This document shows, piece by piece, positions 20,370-31,900 of a stretch of 57,221 bases of DNA. Location: the NCBI GenBank assembly GCA_021399435.1, contig JAJTUP010000167.1, forward strand, positions 1 through 57,221. Direction: 5' to 3'. The translations under genes were made by a program, and so were the position numbers. This stretch comes from Diaporthe sp. PMI_573. Its lineage: Eukaryota > Ascomycota > Sordariomycetes > Diaporthales > Diaporthaceae. Under the pieces are notes generated by a model. That model was not told where the DNA came from and searched no databases. It saw only the letters and a list, made by a program, of their open reading frames with translations. Positions within the stretch are counted from its first letter, which is position 1; each line of letters opens with the position of its first letter.

Positions 20370-20880
20370 ATATGGAGCAGGCCATTTATACCATTATTGT
20401 CCTCTAACTATATTATTTATATTGGGTTGTCAGTCCTGGGGCAAAATTGCCTTTTGACAGTAGCGGGCAGGCCTTACCCTATACCAGCAATAGAGATACT
20501 GGGCACTTTATTGGCTAGCATTCACCTCAACACACGTATTTATTAACAATCAAACCTAACACGCGACCACGCGTTTCTTCCACGCGTCAAGGGAAGTATA
20601 AGAGGTACAATTAGTATAGACCATGTTGGGCCGGGCCTACCGGTAGTTGCCTGCCGACATTAGCCATGATCTATTGTCACCTCTGCTTATTTTCTTTATC
20701 ACTGTCGAGCCTACTGTACTAACCGTACCGCCATGCCTCAACAATGCCTCCCTTTTGGCTAATGGTCGCAACAAAGAGAGTCAATTTCAGTTAACGTTTT
20801 AGAGTTTTCTAGCCGGCAGTTAAATAACCTAGACTAAAGCCAAACGCCTAAATGCCAGTTATCTCAACCTCACACAGCCT
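20370..20880. other. AT-rich stretch, no gene
   Basis: Possible upstream part of the duplicated fragment on the minus strand (20370-20550), then sequence without frames. Near 20560-20590, ACGCGACCACGCGTTTCTTCC gives a short inverted ACGCG motif. The 5' end of the hAT element to the right probably lies here. Confidence 0.35.
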
Positions 20881-22870
20881 CCACAACCTCCTCTACCAAA
20901 CCCAGAACGTCATGGGTCTTTTCTTATATGCTAGACGAGAAGATGGAGACAAGATACTATAATCTGTAGACTGGAAAAGAAGAGTGGCGTTGCAAACATT
21001 ATGACAAAGCATATGCCTGTTCTAGGGGTACTGCGGCTCCTGTAAAATATCTTATAGACCCTCCTCCTAACGGCCACGGTCTGCCAAAAGGAGCCCTGCA
21101 AACAACTAAAGTGATAATAATATAAACGATTTTTAAACAAGCTTGTACTATAGTAGAAGAAAATCCCTGCAAATATTGTCGGCTTAATAATTAATCTGGA
21201 GATTTAATCGACTCTAACTAACTCGAAGTATTGTATGTAAGGTTTATTACGGCCTGCTCTTTTCTATTTCGGCTTGTAGAATGCCTAGAGTTCTAGACAC
21301 TCTTGGCCTATATTAATAAAGATATTGATACTTGGCTTCTAGATATATACAAGACTATTAGGAAATAGATTATGCGGTAATATAAAGATTAAAAGGACAA
21401 GATTAAGTAGTGTATATAGTTGGCAAAATTAAGAATTTATATTAGCTGCGACCTTTGGACTTTTCCTAACTCTTTGGCCATCTTAGGCGTAGTTGGCTAC
21501 TATGTTACAAAAGACGGCCAGCTAGAATATTATATTTTGGCGTTAAAAGATATTGATAGTAAGCATAATGGTTTTTACCTTGCGGCAGTGATTTTGAAAG
21601 TGGTTAATAGATAGGGCTTTGCTTTAAAACTTAAATATTTTATAATAAATAATGCTGGTAATAATAATATAATAATAAGATCCTTTTTGCTTAGTTAGTA
21701 TAATTTACTATTTTTACTAACTGGTTTTAATATCCTACAGGCCTCCTTTGCCAATATAACATCTAATACAATCTCAAAGTTTACTAACTCCGCTGCCAAG
21801 ATTATATTATCAATCTTACTGCTAAAGCCTTTCTCTTTGTTATCAACAATGAGAAGCTTAAATATAATAATCTAGGTCTATATAATATAATACTAAAGTA
21901 TATTAAAGTATGGTAGAAGAAGGAATCTCTTGGCAAGCTTTACAACTTTATTATTTACATTTAACAAAATATTTAACATAGCCAAAAGTTTCTTACTATG
22001 AGCTATAACTGTAAGCTTGTATAAGATAACGACATAAGGTAGAGCTTGTAGTATACTATGTTAAGAGCGGCCTTAAACTTTAGAGACGTAATTAACGGCT
22101 ATTTCAACAAATAGATAGAAGTAGACTGTGCTAAAGACAAGCTTTTTTTAAAGGACTAGACCATCTTAGAGAAGATTAAGTCCTTCTTAGAGAAGCTAAA
22201 GATAACGACTAAGGCTCTTGAATTATTATTTGTAACACTTGATAATATCCTCCTAGCTATAGACTTTATATTAGCATAATTCGAAGCCGGCAAGGAGGTA
22301 AATGTCGATAATTCGGTAATAACACCGATATATAACTCGGGCTGGGTAAAAATAGACAAGTATTACTGCCTTACTGATAAATTATCTGCCTATATTACAA
22401 CTATTATATTCCACCCTTTGCATAAATGGCACTACATCTAGGAGAACTGGAAAAAGGAGTGGGTTAAGTTATTAAAAGAGCTACTTAAGGTGCTATAAAA
22501 CAAATATAAGCCTGTAGAATTACCTTTTCTACTCTGCAAGGTCCTATCGGTAACTACAAACGAGTTCTTAAATTGGTAAAACAAGTACCTACAGCCGTTA
22601 CTTATTACGGACAAATACAAGCATTATTATAAGTCTAAACGGGTTTATGGTTTTACAAGCGCCCTTACATAGTGGCTAGAGAAGACGTAGCAAAAAAACT
22701 ACCTGAGCCTAAGCAAGATGGCCGTAGATATATTATTAATTCTTGTAATGTCTGTAGAGCCCAAATGACTTTTTTTTAGGGTAAATATAACAATTACAGA
22801 CCGTTGAAATCGACTTGGAAGTAATGTAATTAAAGTATTAGAGTGCCTAAAGTCATGGTTTGGGATATAA
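20881..22870 (+). pseudogene. Heavily decayed hAT transposase, nearly full length
   Basis: A plus-strand protein can be followed across about 2 kb through many TAA and TAG codons. The N-terminus has a BED-finger-like block near 20960 (EEWRCKHYDKAYA, with the second Cys changed to Tyr). The central part contains YISCDLWTFPNSLAILGVVG (21430-21490) and YYILALKDIDSKHNGFYLA (21525-21585), the strand and catalytic segment of hAT proteins. The C-terminus has KMAVDILLILVMSVEPK then RLGSNVIKVLECLKSW (22715-22855), the dimerisation domain. Damage is of the C-to-T and G-to-A type. The open piece at 21420-21614 is only the least damaged part. The element is dead. Confidence 0.75.
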
Positions 22871-22899
22871 GATTTTCAAGGTGACGAGATTTTCGCTAA

Positions 22900-23100
22900 G
22901 GTAGATAAATGATGAGGTCTACGTGGAATATATTAGATGTATTGTTACACTGCCAATATATTGGGTTCTTGGCAATATAATACAATATAGGTCATGTTTA
23001 TATTGAGTAATACAATATTGCTTCTTGACAATACGATATTATTGCGAGGGGGTCCATATTGCCAATATACGTATTGTTTATATTATTAGCAACACTGAAA
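22900..23100. repeat. Palindromic CAATAT/ATATTG cluster at the hAT 3' side
   Basis: The words CAATAT, ATATTG and GCCAATATA recur about ten times in both orientations, including TGCCAATATATTGG near 22950 and TTGCCAATATACGTATTG near 23060. This is plausibly the subterminal inverted-repeat region of the hAT element just upstream. Exact ends and an 8-bp target duplication were not found. Confidence 0.4.
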
Positions 23101-23123
23101 ACACCAGGCTCCAGCTACACGCT

Positions 23124-23700
23124 ATGGCGGGAGCTCAAGGAGCCCCATCGGTTCGACCAGCGTATGCAGACGTCGCTCGACGCACCCCTCCGGTTAGCAT
23201 TCCCACCCCGGCCTCCTCCACAGGTCGGGCGGCAACGCCAGAACCAGTGTTCTACACGGTGGATGTGTCCAGGTACCAGAGAAACACACTGGAGAAGCCA
23301 CACCAGTGGCACTTCGCAAGCTTATTGAAAACAAAATGTGAGCACCTGGCGACCAGCCGAGTTGGCGTTGTGTTGCGGACCTGACTGCCGTTACGGACGC
23401 GGGCTACCTAGCCGAAGCAAGAACCGGTGAAAGCGACAGGGCCGACAGAGCAGCCGAGGTTGCCAGAAACCTGGGCGCCGAAAGCACCATGTACGAGGCC
23501 GAGGTCCTTGCCCTCCTAGGTGCAGCCATAGAAGGCCGCACCTCAGGGTGCAACCACCAAGTTGTGACGGGCATGCGGATCCCCCCAAACAGAACCAAGC
23601 TACCCTTCTGGACCACAGACGCCAAGTTCAAGCGCCTCCGCGAGGAACAAAAAGTAGTAACTTTGAAAGATACTTCGAAATTATTAAATATATAATTAGG
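23124..23700 (+). pseudogene. Tad-like LINE ORF1 fragment
   Basis: The frame from the ATG at 23124 reads MAGAQGAPSVRPAYADVARR, a Pro/Ser stretch (PVSIPTPASSTGRAA), then EPVFYTVDVSR. A neighbouring frame continues with EKHTGEATPVALRKLIENKM and DQPSWRC. This order (PSYADVAR-like start, proline linker, TVD.SR, then A..ALRKLIE) is the start of ORF1, the gag-like protein of Tad1-clade LINEs. After about 23390 a second protein-like part (YLAEARTGESDRADRAAEVA to LPFWTTDAKFKRLREE at 23640) is in frame but not recognised. No zinc knuckles or ORF2 follow. GC-rich, so little affected by RIP. Confidence 0.5.
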
Positions 23701-25651
23701 TAATAGGGCAACCTTTCTATATGTCGAGCTGATTTCAATAAATAACATAAAAACCCTCTTACCGAACATCCCGGAAGATCAAGTGGCTAAAGCATCCAGC
23801 CGCACCTCTAATGTTACCCTATCGGCGGTCACCATTATAATAGCCGCCACGCTGTGCTCGAATACAAGGTCTAGCATGCCGTTTATTAAGCGCTCTGCAA
23901 ACACCCCAACTATATCTACCCCCACTCCTGCTGGCAGCTCGAGGCTGCTACTACTCCTGGCCTCCTTTTCTCCTTGCTGTTTTTCCTCCCTACACCTCTT
24001 ACTGGCCCACAGCTCGTTACTTATTCCCGCCACCTTATGCCAATGCTTATTGCTGGTGCCGGCATCTTAGCTCCTGTTATTAAACCCGTGTAACCCGCAT
24101 ACATATATTATAGCCTGCTTCTACTCCTTCCTACCGCTATCCTCTAATCCTCGGCTTTTTTATAGCTATAACCTACCGGGCGGCAAATTCTACAGCCTTC
24201 CTTCTACCTCTTGGGCCACTTTCTAGGCTAGTTCCTCCACCCTCGAGACTTCCTGCCCTATAGTATTAGTTCCCTCCGTGACAACAAGTATTTATATGTT
24301 GTTATATTATTATCTATGCCCAGGACATAAAGACTGCTGGCCCTCGGCATAGTCTACCGTCCAGGCTGCCTCCTCCCCTTCTACTACCTATATTTCTTAA
24401 TTTAATCCTTATATATCCGGAAGCTAGGTTAAGACCTTACTAAAGCTAACAAGTTTAATAAAGTAGAACTTATTGCCAGTAAGTATAGATACAGGGACCG
24501 ACTCCTACATAAAAACGGGAAATATCTATAAGGCCTATAGCATATTGCCGGCTATCTTACTACACACAACCTACATATAGGTATACCTATTCTTATAGTC
24601 TGCCTCATTCTCCTTACTATAGTCCCTAGTTTTAGTATATTAATAACTTATTTCAACACAAGGAAATAGAGACAGCTTACCTTTATTTATCCTCCTATCT
24701 ATAGACTATACGGCACGGAAGCAAGCTTATAGTATATATAGCATAGCCGGCTGTCTATAGATTGTCGTTTAGACAAATAGATACATTACTATCCTTATCC
24801 TTTATTATCTAGCTCTGGGTCTTATATACTTTTCTCCCTTAAGACTTATAGTTTTTGCTTAAAATACTTACTTAAGAGTCCCTAATTTCTATAATGCTGC
24901 TATTATTAGCAGCAATTACCATTATAGCAGGATTATATATTAGTAGAAATATAAAATACAAGGCAGAAGGGACAGATACTTTAAAGCTTAGAGGCAGGGT
25001 TAGATACTGCTAGTAAATTTGTACCCAAACACCAGCAGTACCTTTAGCAACTTAGTGCTTCTTGATAACAACTAGACTAAGGTCTTAGATCTTGCTAAAT
25101 ATAGGCAGATATAGAACAGAATTCCCTAATACAACTTTAACTATAAGAGTGCTACCTAAGAGTTAGATCAGCAGATAAAGCAACACATCAGTTAGTCTTG
25201 CTGCAAGCATAGCCGGTCTACACATATACAAACCTAAATATCTAACCCACCAGGCCCGCCAGGCCTGCCACAGCCAAGAGAGAAAGCTATAGATTACTCT
25301 CTTCTTCTAGATTAAAGGTGGTCTTTAAGCAGGGTAAGCAGCAAAGAGATGTAGATATATATAATATATCTCTAACTAAGTCTTTCCTTGCATTATCTCC
25401 AGTACTAGCCTAGCTTATTTAATAGCACCTCCCTTTATTCTAATTTCTTATAACTTATTATATATATTTAATTAATATATCTCTTTCCTATAAACAATAG
25501 ACAAGTAGTAGAAATATTACAAGCCATTATACTTTGCTTAGGCTATATAGAACCAAATCTTTTTAAAGACCTTAAAATCAAGTAGAAAAGGTTCTACAAT
25601 ATTTACAAAGAAAGAGTTAAAAGAAGAGTATAGACTGGGTAATCCTACTAG
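23701..25651. other. AT-rich tract with no supported gene
   Basis: A minus-strand frame at 24033-23779 (ending ERLINGMLDLVFEHSVAAII followed by MVTADRVTLEVRL) is protein-like but isolated and unrecognised. From about 24080 to 25650 all frames are full of stops; short protein-like snatches such as ANKFNKVELIASKYRYRD near 24450 suggest a destroyed repeat. No terminal repeats were recognised. Confidence 0.35.
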
Positions 25652-26066
25652 CAGAGTTGTGACAAATTGGAACTACAAATTTACTACAAAACTACAAATG
25701 TTTTAACACGTTTATAATGCTAAAGATATTTGTTTCAGATTTTGTTTTTATTTTTACGTAATAGAGTAATCAAAGAGCTATATAATAATATATATATTAT
25801 AGGGTTAGGGTCATTATATAGGGGTATTGACAGGGGTTAAAGTTGATGAGTTTTTGTAGTTTTAGGTCTCAAAATCTTTAGATTTTATACCCCTGTAATT
25901 AACCCCTTTTAGTACCCCTAACCCTAGAAAAACTTTATAATTTTATTATTATTATAATTCCACTAGTAGTTTACTATATTACTTTTAAATTAATTTAAGA
26001 TATTAATAAATTAAAGAGATTTAAAAATTTGTAGTAAATTTGTAGTTTTAACTTGTCATAACTCTG
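25652..26066. mobile_element. Miniature inverted-repeat element, CAGAGTTGTGACAA termini
   Basis: A 415-bp AT-rich unit. The left end reads CAGAGTTGTGACAAATTGGA and the reverse complement of the right end reads CAGAGTTATGACAAGTTAAA. The terminal repeats extend to about 39 bp with four mismatches, all transitions. The two flanking 8-mers (CCTACTAG and CCTATGTT) share only their first four bases, so an 8-bp target duplication is possible but damaged. The interior has no coding frame; it contains TAGGGTTAGGG on one side and CCCTAACCCTAG on the other. The ends match those of the element at 46160-46979. Confidence 0.75.
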
Positions 26067-27449
26067 CCTATGTTAAAAACACCTAGATTAAGGGCAGAGG
26101 GCTAAGGGTAGAGGGACATAGTAAGGCTGTAGTTAAGATATTCTTCAACACCTCACGGAGAACAAATTCAAGGAAGGAGGAGGCAAGCTAGGTGTAGGAG
26201 GGAAAAAGTTGATCTGACTGAAGAACTAACTATCTATCTGAGAGGAAAAGGCTAGGTATATATACATAGAAGGTTCGGACCTTCGGAGAGGTATATTCCT
26301 CCGACGGAGAGAATAATGACTCGAGAAAAACAGGGGCTAGAAAGAGAAATGGGAAAGGGCGGAAGGAATAACTCCGATAAGAAGATTCTGCCAAGCTAGG
26401 CTAGCTGGTTTCTCCACTTATATCTAGAGGCTTGCATAGATAGCCTATTCTTTCTGAAGGAGGCGGATAGGGGCTGAGGGAGGCTGGAAGGGCTTTGAAG
26501 GGGCTGAAGGAGGCTGAAGGGGTCTGGGGGTCTGAAGGAGGCTGTTTATAACAGCCTACTAGTCACGGCCCTTTTAACTACAAGATGTTTATCATTTATA
26601 ATATTATTCTATATCTCCTTTCTAATAATACCCTTTAATAAAAGAAGGCTTTCTAGCCTAGTAGACTTACAACCTTATATCCCAATAGCTGGCCTTATAG
26701 TTAAACTAGCATAATAGGCATAAAGCCTTAGTCTATTGTTTAGCCTAGAATCTATCTATAACAGAGATTAAAAGCAGCCGTTTTGTGTAGATTAATATAT
26801 TAGGCAGTAATAGTATATTGGTATAAAGAGAATACAATTCTTGCTTCTCCTATCTTGTTTTAATATCTTTAATATAAAAGCCCTTATAATATTGTCTTCT
26901 ACCTACCACAACTAGACTACAGCTAGAAGCCAATTAATACTACCTTATACCTAGATTCAACAATAAAGAAAGGCAAAGCCTAGAATTAGTATCAATACTA
27001 GATACTGGCAAAGAGGGAGTAGCTGGTATTTATTACCACACTACGCTTATAGCATGCCAGATTGTTACAGATAATTCCTTTAATAGATATCTTGCTACTA
27101 ATTAAGATAGGCTAAAAAATATAATCGCACTACTAGATTCCACCCTGACAAAAAACATATATTAGTTTATTGCCAGCCAACCCCACAATAATAGCCATAT
27201 AGATAGGCATAATGTATACACCATTATACTGAGATTCAAAGATTGGGCATTCCCATACAATTGCTTCGCGGCGTTGGAATGGCTCAAGGCACCAACAACA
27301 ATATCAAGTTTAACCACCACAATACCCCTTAGACTACCTCCCCTGCCTCCTACTAGCTGCCGCCGCTACCTTATCTTTAACACATTATATACCCTCTACC
27401 AATACTATATTATTCCTTTAGCCTAAATACAATAATTTGTAACTAATAT
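26067..27449. other. Repeat-derived DNA; purine-rich degenerate repeat
   Basis: From 26455 to 26545 the plus strand is a degenerate array of GGCTGAAGGA/GGGGCTGAAGG units, followed by a GGCTGTTTATAACAGCC hairpin near 26538-26555. The array plus hairpin looks like part of an LTR, but no second copy or boundary was seen. The rest is AT-rich without frames; a less AT-rich patch near 27240-27320 may be the upstream part of the HNH-like pseudogene. Confidence 0.35.
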
Positions 27450-27800
27450 TATAATTAACTACATACATAGCAACAAGCTAATCGACAATAAAGGAAATAT
27501 TATATATATACAGCATAATCTATATTCCGTCTAAAATAATAACATCTTTACACTAGTGCCTAAAGAGGACATCTAGATAATTTATATCCTTACTACACCA
27601 AGCTATTCTATCTTGAAATTTACAAACATATAGCACAATATATTACTATAAAAAAGTGCTCTAGATAGCTAGTCAGAGGCATATCTATTTACTAAGTTTA
27701 CACAGGCTATATTTATACTGCTAAAGCCATTTATAGTATATTCTGCCGTAAATAGATATATAGCAAGGCTATAAGTTTAGGCTGGTAAGGTATAGGGTAG
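27450..27800 (+). pseudogene. Decayed HNH_2-type nuclease-like gene, C-terminal part
   Basis: One plus-strand frame of about 115 codons, broken by TAA and TAG. It reads IQHNLYSV, then NNIFTLVPKEDI, HNILL, and SEAYLFTKFTQAIFILLKPF. The pattern (an H.L.SV...N.F.LVPK strand, a downstream HN, then an aromatic helix with LF.KF..AIF) resembles the C-terminal half of the HNH_2 endonuclease domain found in many uncharacterised ascomycete proteins. The assignment is by pattern only. The N-terminal HIVP-type motif was not found upstream. Stops lie where Gln is expected, so the gene was probably killed by RIP. Such proteins have no established role. Confidence 0.4.
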
Positions 27801-28016
27801 ATACAAGATAAAGAGGGAATAGGTATCTAGCAACTCCCTTAGGTCAATATACAGCGGCGGTAGGTTGCAAAGCATAAGTGCGAGTAACAGTTAAAAACAG
27901 TCCCGCTCCTAAACTTTGGGCGACCTAAAAGACAAGGATAGTAATAGTAGCTAGTATAACTTAAATGTAATTCCGGGTCGTTTATAGGTTAGCGTATCAG
28001 TATTAGTATAGATACT

Positions 28017-28489
28017 TGTAATAATCAAGGTTTCCTGGGTCCTCTAAACCAAAAGATCAGGTTTATGTCCAAGATATATAACAAGGCGGTTAATTGAGCA
28101 ATAGGGTTTCTAATAATAATCACAACCTAATAAAAGCTATTTAGGGTAAATACTTAGATTAACTGCTAAAGAGCTGTCTATACTATCTAGCTATCTGGTA
28201 ATAAGTATATCCTTATATGTCTATCTCTTTAGTAAGGCTTGCCGGGAGCACTAGTTGCTTCTGGCAATCCAGTATAGGGGAGCGTCGGAAGCACTAGTTA
28301 CTTCTGTCGCTCTATAGTATTAAATCGCTAGGATCAATTATCGCTCTAATCGATCTATCTTATCTAATCAGTAATTACGTAACCATTAGCTTGGTTCCTT
28401 ATACCGTTTGTTTGGCCGGTATACTGGCCTAATAGGATTGTTTCTTTACAGAACCAACCGTTAGTCCTATTTCTATCAGAGTTGTAACA
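28017..28489 (-). repeat. 3' LTR of the chromovirus (473 bp)
   Basis: The plus strand starts TGTAATAATCAAGG and ends GTTGTAACA. It aligns over its whole length with the other LTR. By eye there are about fifty differences and nearly all are transitions: G in the right LTR to A here, and C here to T in the right LTR. One clear transversion was seen (CCTAATA against GCTAATG). Confidence 0.92.
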
Positions 28490-28959
28490 TTATTCCCCTT
28501 CTCCATGCTTCTTTATTCCCAAAGATTTGAGTAAGTTTCCTGTCCTATTTCCTTTATATCCTTGTATATCCTTTCTTCTGTTTTTTGTTCTATCCTCTCT
28601 GCCATATCGTTACATATTGCCCAAAGTTGAGTCAAAAAGACTTATATTAAAAAGTTGGAAAAACAAGCCGCCCTTGCTAACCTTATTAACTAGAAAGGTA
28701 TTATATCTAAAACTATGCCTTGTTCTTGTTGTTTTAAAGCAAATCGCGTATATTGTGTTGCCCCTAAGTCCTCGCGTTATAACAAGTATATTTGCGCCGG
28801 GAAGTCTTATGATAGAAATAATGTAGCTGCTTTTTATGGGTTTTCTTTTTTATTTCCTTGGTTTCTCTCTTTTTGCTAATTTGTTATAGTAAAACGTCTG
28901 TTGTCTAAATAGGAGTATCTGGAGAAAGAAGAGATTGATGCTAAAGAGAAGTTATTTCT

Positions 28960-31900
28960 GTTTTAAATAAAGTTATAGACTGCTGTAGGCTGCTTGGCCT
29001 GCTTGTGTCGCTAAAAACGTTAAGCCAAGGAGCAGTCTTCTAAGTTATTTCATTATAATATCTAGTTGTTAGATAAGGAGGACGCTAAGTCGGAGTGTCG
29101 TTATTAGAAGGAGGAGGCTCGGGTTACTATTAATGTATAGTCTTTTAAAGCCGCGGGAATTTCTAATTAGCATTCCTTAAGTCTGGATCTAGATGGTTTG
29201 GGGGTCTCTGCCGATTTTCTTGTTAACCTTAAAAGTCCTATAGTACCTGTTGGCAATTTGTTAGGTTCTTAAGAGATTTTTATATATTGTCTTTATCGTT
29301 ATAGCTTTTCCATTTAACTAGGTATTTAGTGTCGGCATTATGGGTTTTAGAATCTAAAATTTTCTCGACTTCTCATTTCTTTTTATTGTTTTTAAGTTTA
29401 ATTTATGTCTTAAGTTGTGTGTTAGTTAGTGCTGGTTTTAACAGTAATATATAAAAGACCGGGTATATCTATATCTTTGTTGGTAATGAGAGTCTAAAGT
29501 TAGTATCTAATAGTTTCTTTTTAATTTTAAATGGTCTAATTTTTTTATAGTCTAGTTTTTTGTTTAGTTGCTTGGTTTTAATGTTTTTACGGAATAGGTA
29601 GACTTTATTCTCCTTTTCTAAGGTTAGTCTCTTTAACCTTTTTCTATTAGCGTAGGTTGTTATTTATTTTTATATAAAGAACAGTTTTTGCTAAAGCTTT
29701 TTCTAAAGATCTTAAATCTTAGTTGCCCTTTCTATAGCTAATTACACTTTTGGCCCGGAGATTGGTTCTCTATAGGCTTCTGGTTTGTAGCCGTAGTTTG
29801 TATAGAAGGGTGAGACCTTTATAGTGCCTATATTTACATTATTATAGGCAAACTGTGCTATAGGTAGTAGTTATACCTAGTTATCCTACTTATAGTTAAT
29901 GTAACTACAGAGGTACTGTTTTAGAATCTAGTTTAGTCTTTTAGTCTGTCCATCTGTCTATAGATAGAAAGCTGTTAATAGCTTTAATTTTATACCGAGT
30001 TGTCTTATAAGTAATTGCCAAAAGTTAGAGGTAAATACTGTTTCTTTATCTAACACTATTTCCTTTAATGTACTATGGTTGCTGATAATTGTCTGTAAGA
30101 AGGTATATACGAGATTGTCTGCATTACTTGCCTCCTTATAGGGTAAGAAGTAGGAGTACTTTGTAAATCTATTAATAATAACTAGGATACTATTATACTG
30201 GGAACCTATTATTGGTTCCTTTAAAAGTAGTAGTTTAACAATAAAGTCTAGGCTGATAGATTGCTATAGTCTATTAGATACTAGCAGAAGTTATAGTAGG
30301 CTATAAGGTTTGTATTTTACGGTCTTACTTTTACAATATATATTATAGTTCTAGATAACTGTTTAGACTTCCTTCTTTATCCTTAGAAAGTAGTAGTATT
30401 GTCTAATCTTTTTAATTATTACTGTAATTCCTTAATGTCTATATACTAGGGCTTTGTAGATTTATTTAATAAGTTTTTTTTGTAAATCTCTGGGTATAAA
30501 GAGTTGCTTTTCTTAATATAACATTCTATTATCTTCTATTATTTATTTCTTGTCTTTTAGGAATATGTCTTAGTAGGATAATCTAAGCTTGTCTTTCCAG
30601 CCAGGGTTGACCTTGGCTTAGAGTATTATTACTAGTTGTTAAGATTCTTACAATAAGTCTCCGTTAGGAGTGATTTAAAAGATACTCTATATCTCTAGTA
30701 GAACCTCCTATAGGTAGTCTAGCTATCTACTAAATATGTCTGCTTGTCTATTCTTAGATCCTTTGCAATAGGTAATTCTAAGATTAAATTATAACAAAAA
30801 CTCTGCCTATCTAATTTGTCGTTTGTTTAATTTCTTTATTGTCGTAAAGTAGGTAAGGTTCTTATAGTCGGTATAGACCTAAACTTAATGTTTGGCTCTA
30901 ATAAGGTAGTGTTGCCATTCTTTAAAGGCCTCAATAATTACCATTAGTTCTTTATCGTAAATCAGATAGTTTAGTTTTAGTCTATTAAGCTTTTTTGAGA
31001 AGAATGCAATAAGGTATAGTTTGCCTTAATTATCTTATTAACCAAGTTGCCCTTTTATCGCAAAGTCAAAAGTATCTGTCTCAACTTTATAAACCTTGCT
31101 TAGGTCTGCTTCAACCAGTATTAGTTCTTCTAGGATCTTCTAGGTTATTGTATTAAAGGCATCTTATACCTCCTATATCTATTAGAATTTCTCATCCTTC
31201 TTAGTAAGGTCTGTAAGTAGTTTTGCAAGCCCTCTATACTCTTTAATAAACTACTGGTAGAAGTTAATATATCTAAGGAAACCTTAAACTTTCTTAACGT
31301 TTATAGGTAGGGGCCAGTACTTAATGGCCTTGATTTTAGATACTTACATTATAATTTGTCTAAGTTAAATAGTATAACCGAGATAGTTAACTTCCTTAGT
31401 GTAGAACTTACTTTTCTCTGGTTTAACTAGGAGTTTTGCGTTCTAGAGCTTCTATAGTACCTTATATATGTGTTTTTTGTGTTCTTTAAGCGTTCTAGAG
31501 TAGATAAGAATATCGTCTAGATATACGACTATAAAGATGTCCAAATATTCTCTAAGAACGTAATTAATTATAGCTTGGAACAATACTAGTACGTTAGTCA
31601 ATCCAAATAACATAACCAGGTATTTAAAGTATCTATAGTATATTTAAAACGCTGTTTTCCATTCTTTGCCCTTCTTTATTCTAATAAGGTTGTAGGCTCT
31701 CTTAAGGTCTAGGGCTGTAAACTATTAGGCTTCTTAGAGTTGGTCTTGTAGTTCTTTAATTAAAGGTAGTGGGTAGTGGTTTTTAATAGTAATATTATTT
31801 AGTTAATAATAATCTATATAAAGTTATAGCTTCCCGTTCTTCTTTGGTATAAAGAGGATTAGATATTCTATAGGTAAAGTAGATGGTTAAATGTAACCTT

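Noticed and set aside
26455..26560. GGCTGAAGG array plus hairpin as a solo LTR
   Set aside because: No TG...CA boundaries with target duplication and no second copy could be placed, so it is only described as a repeat.
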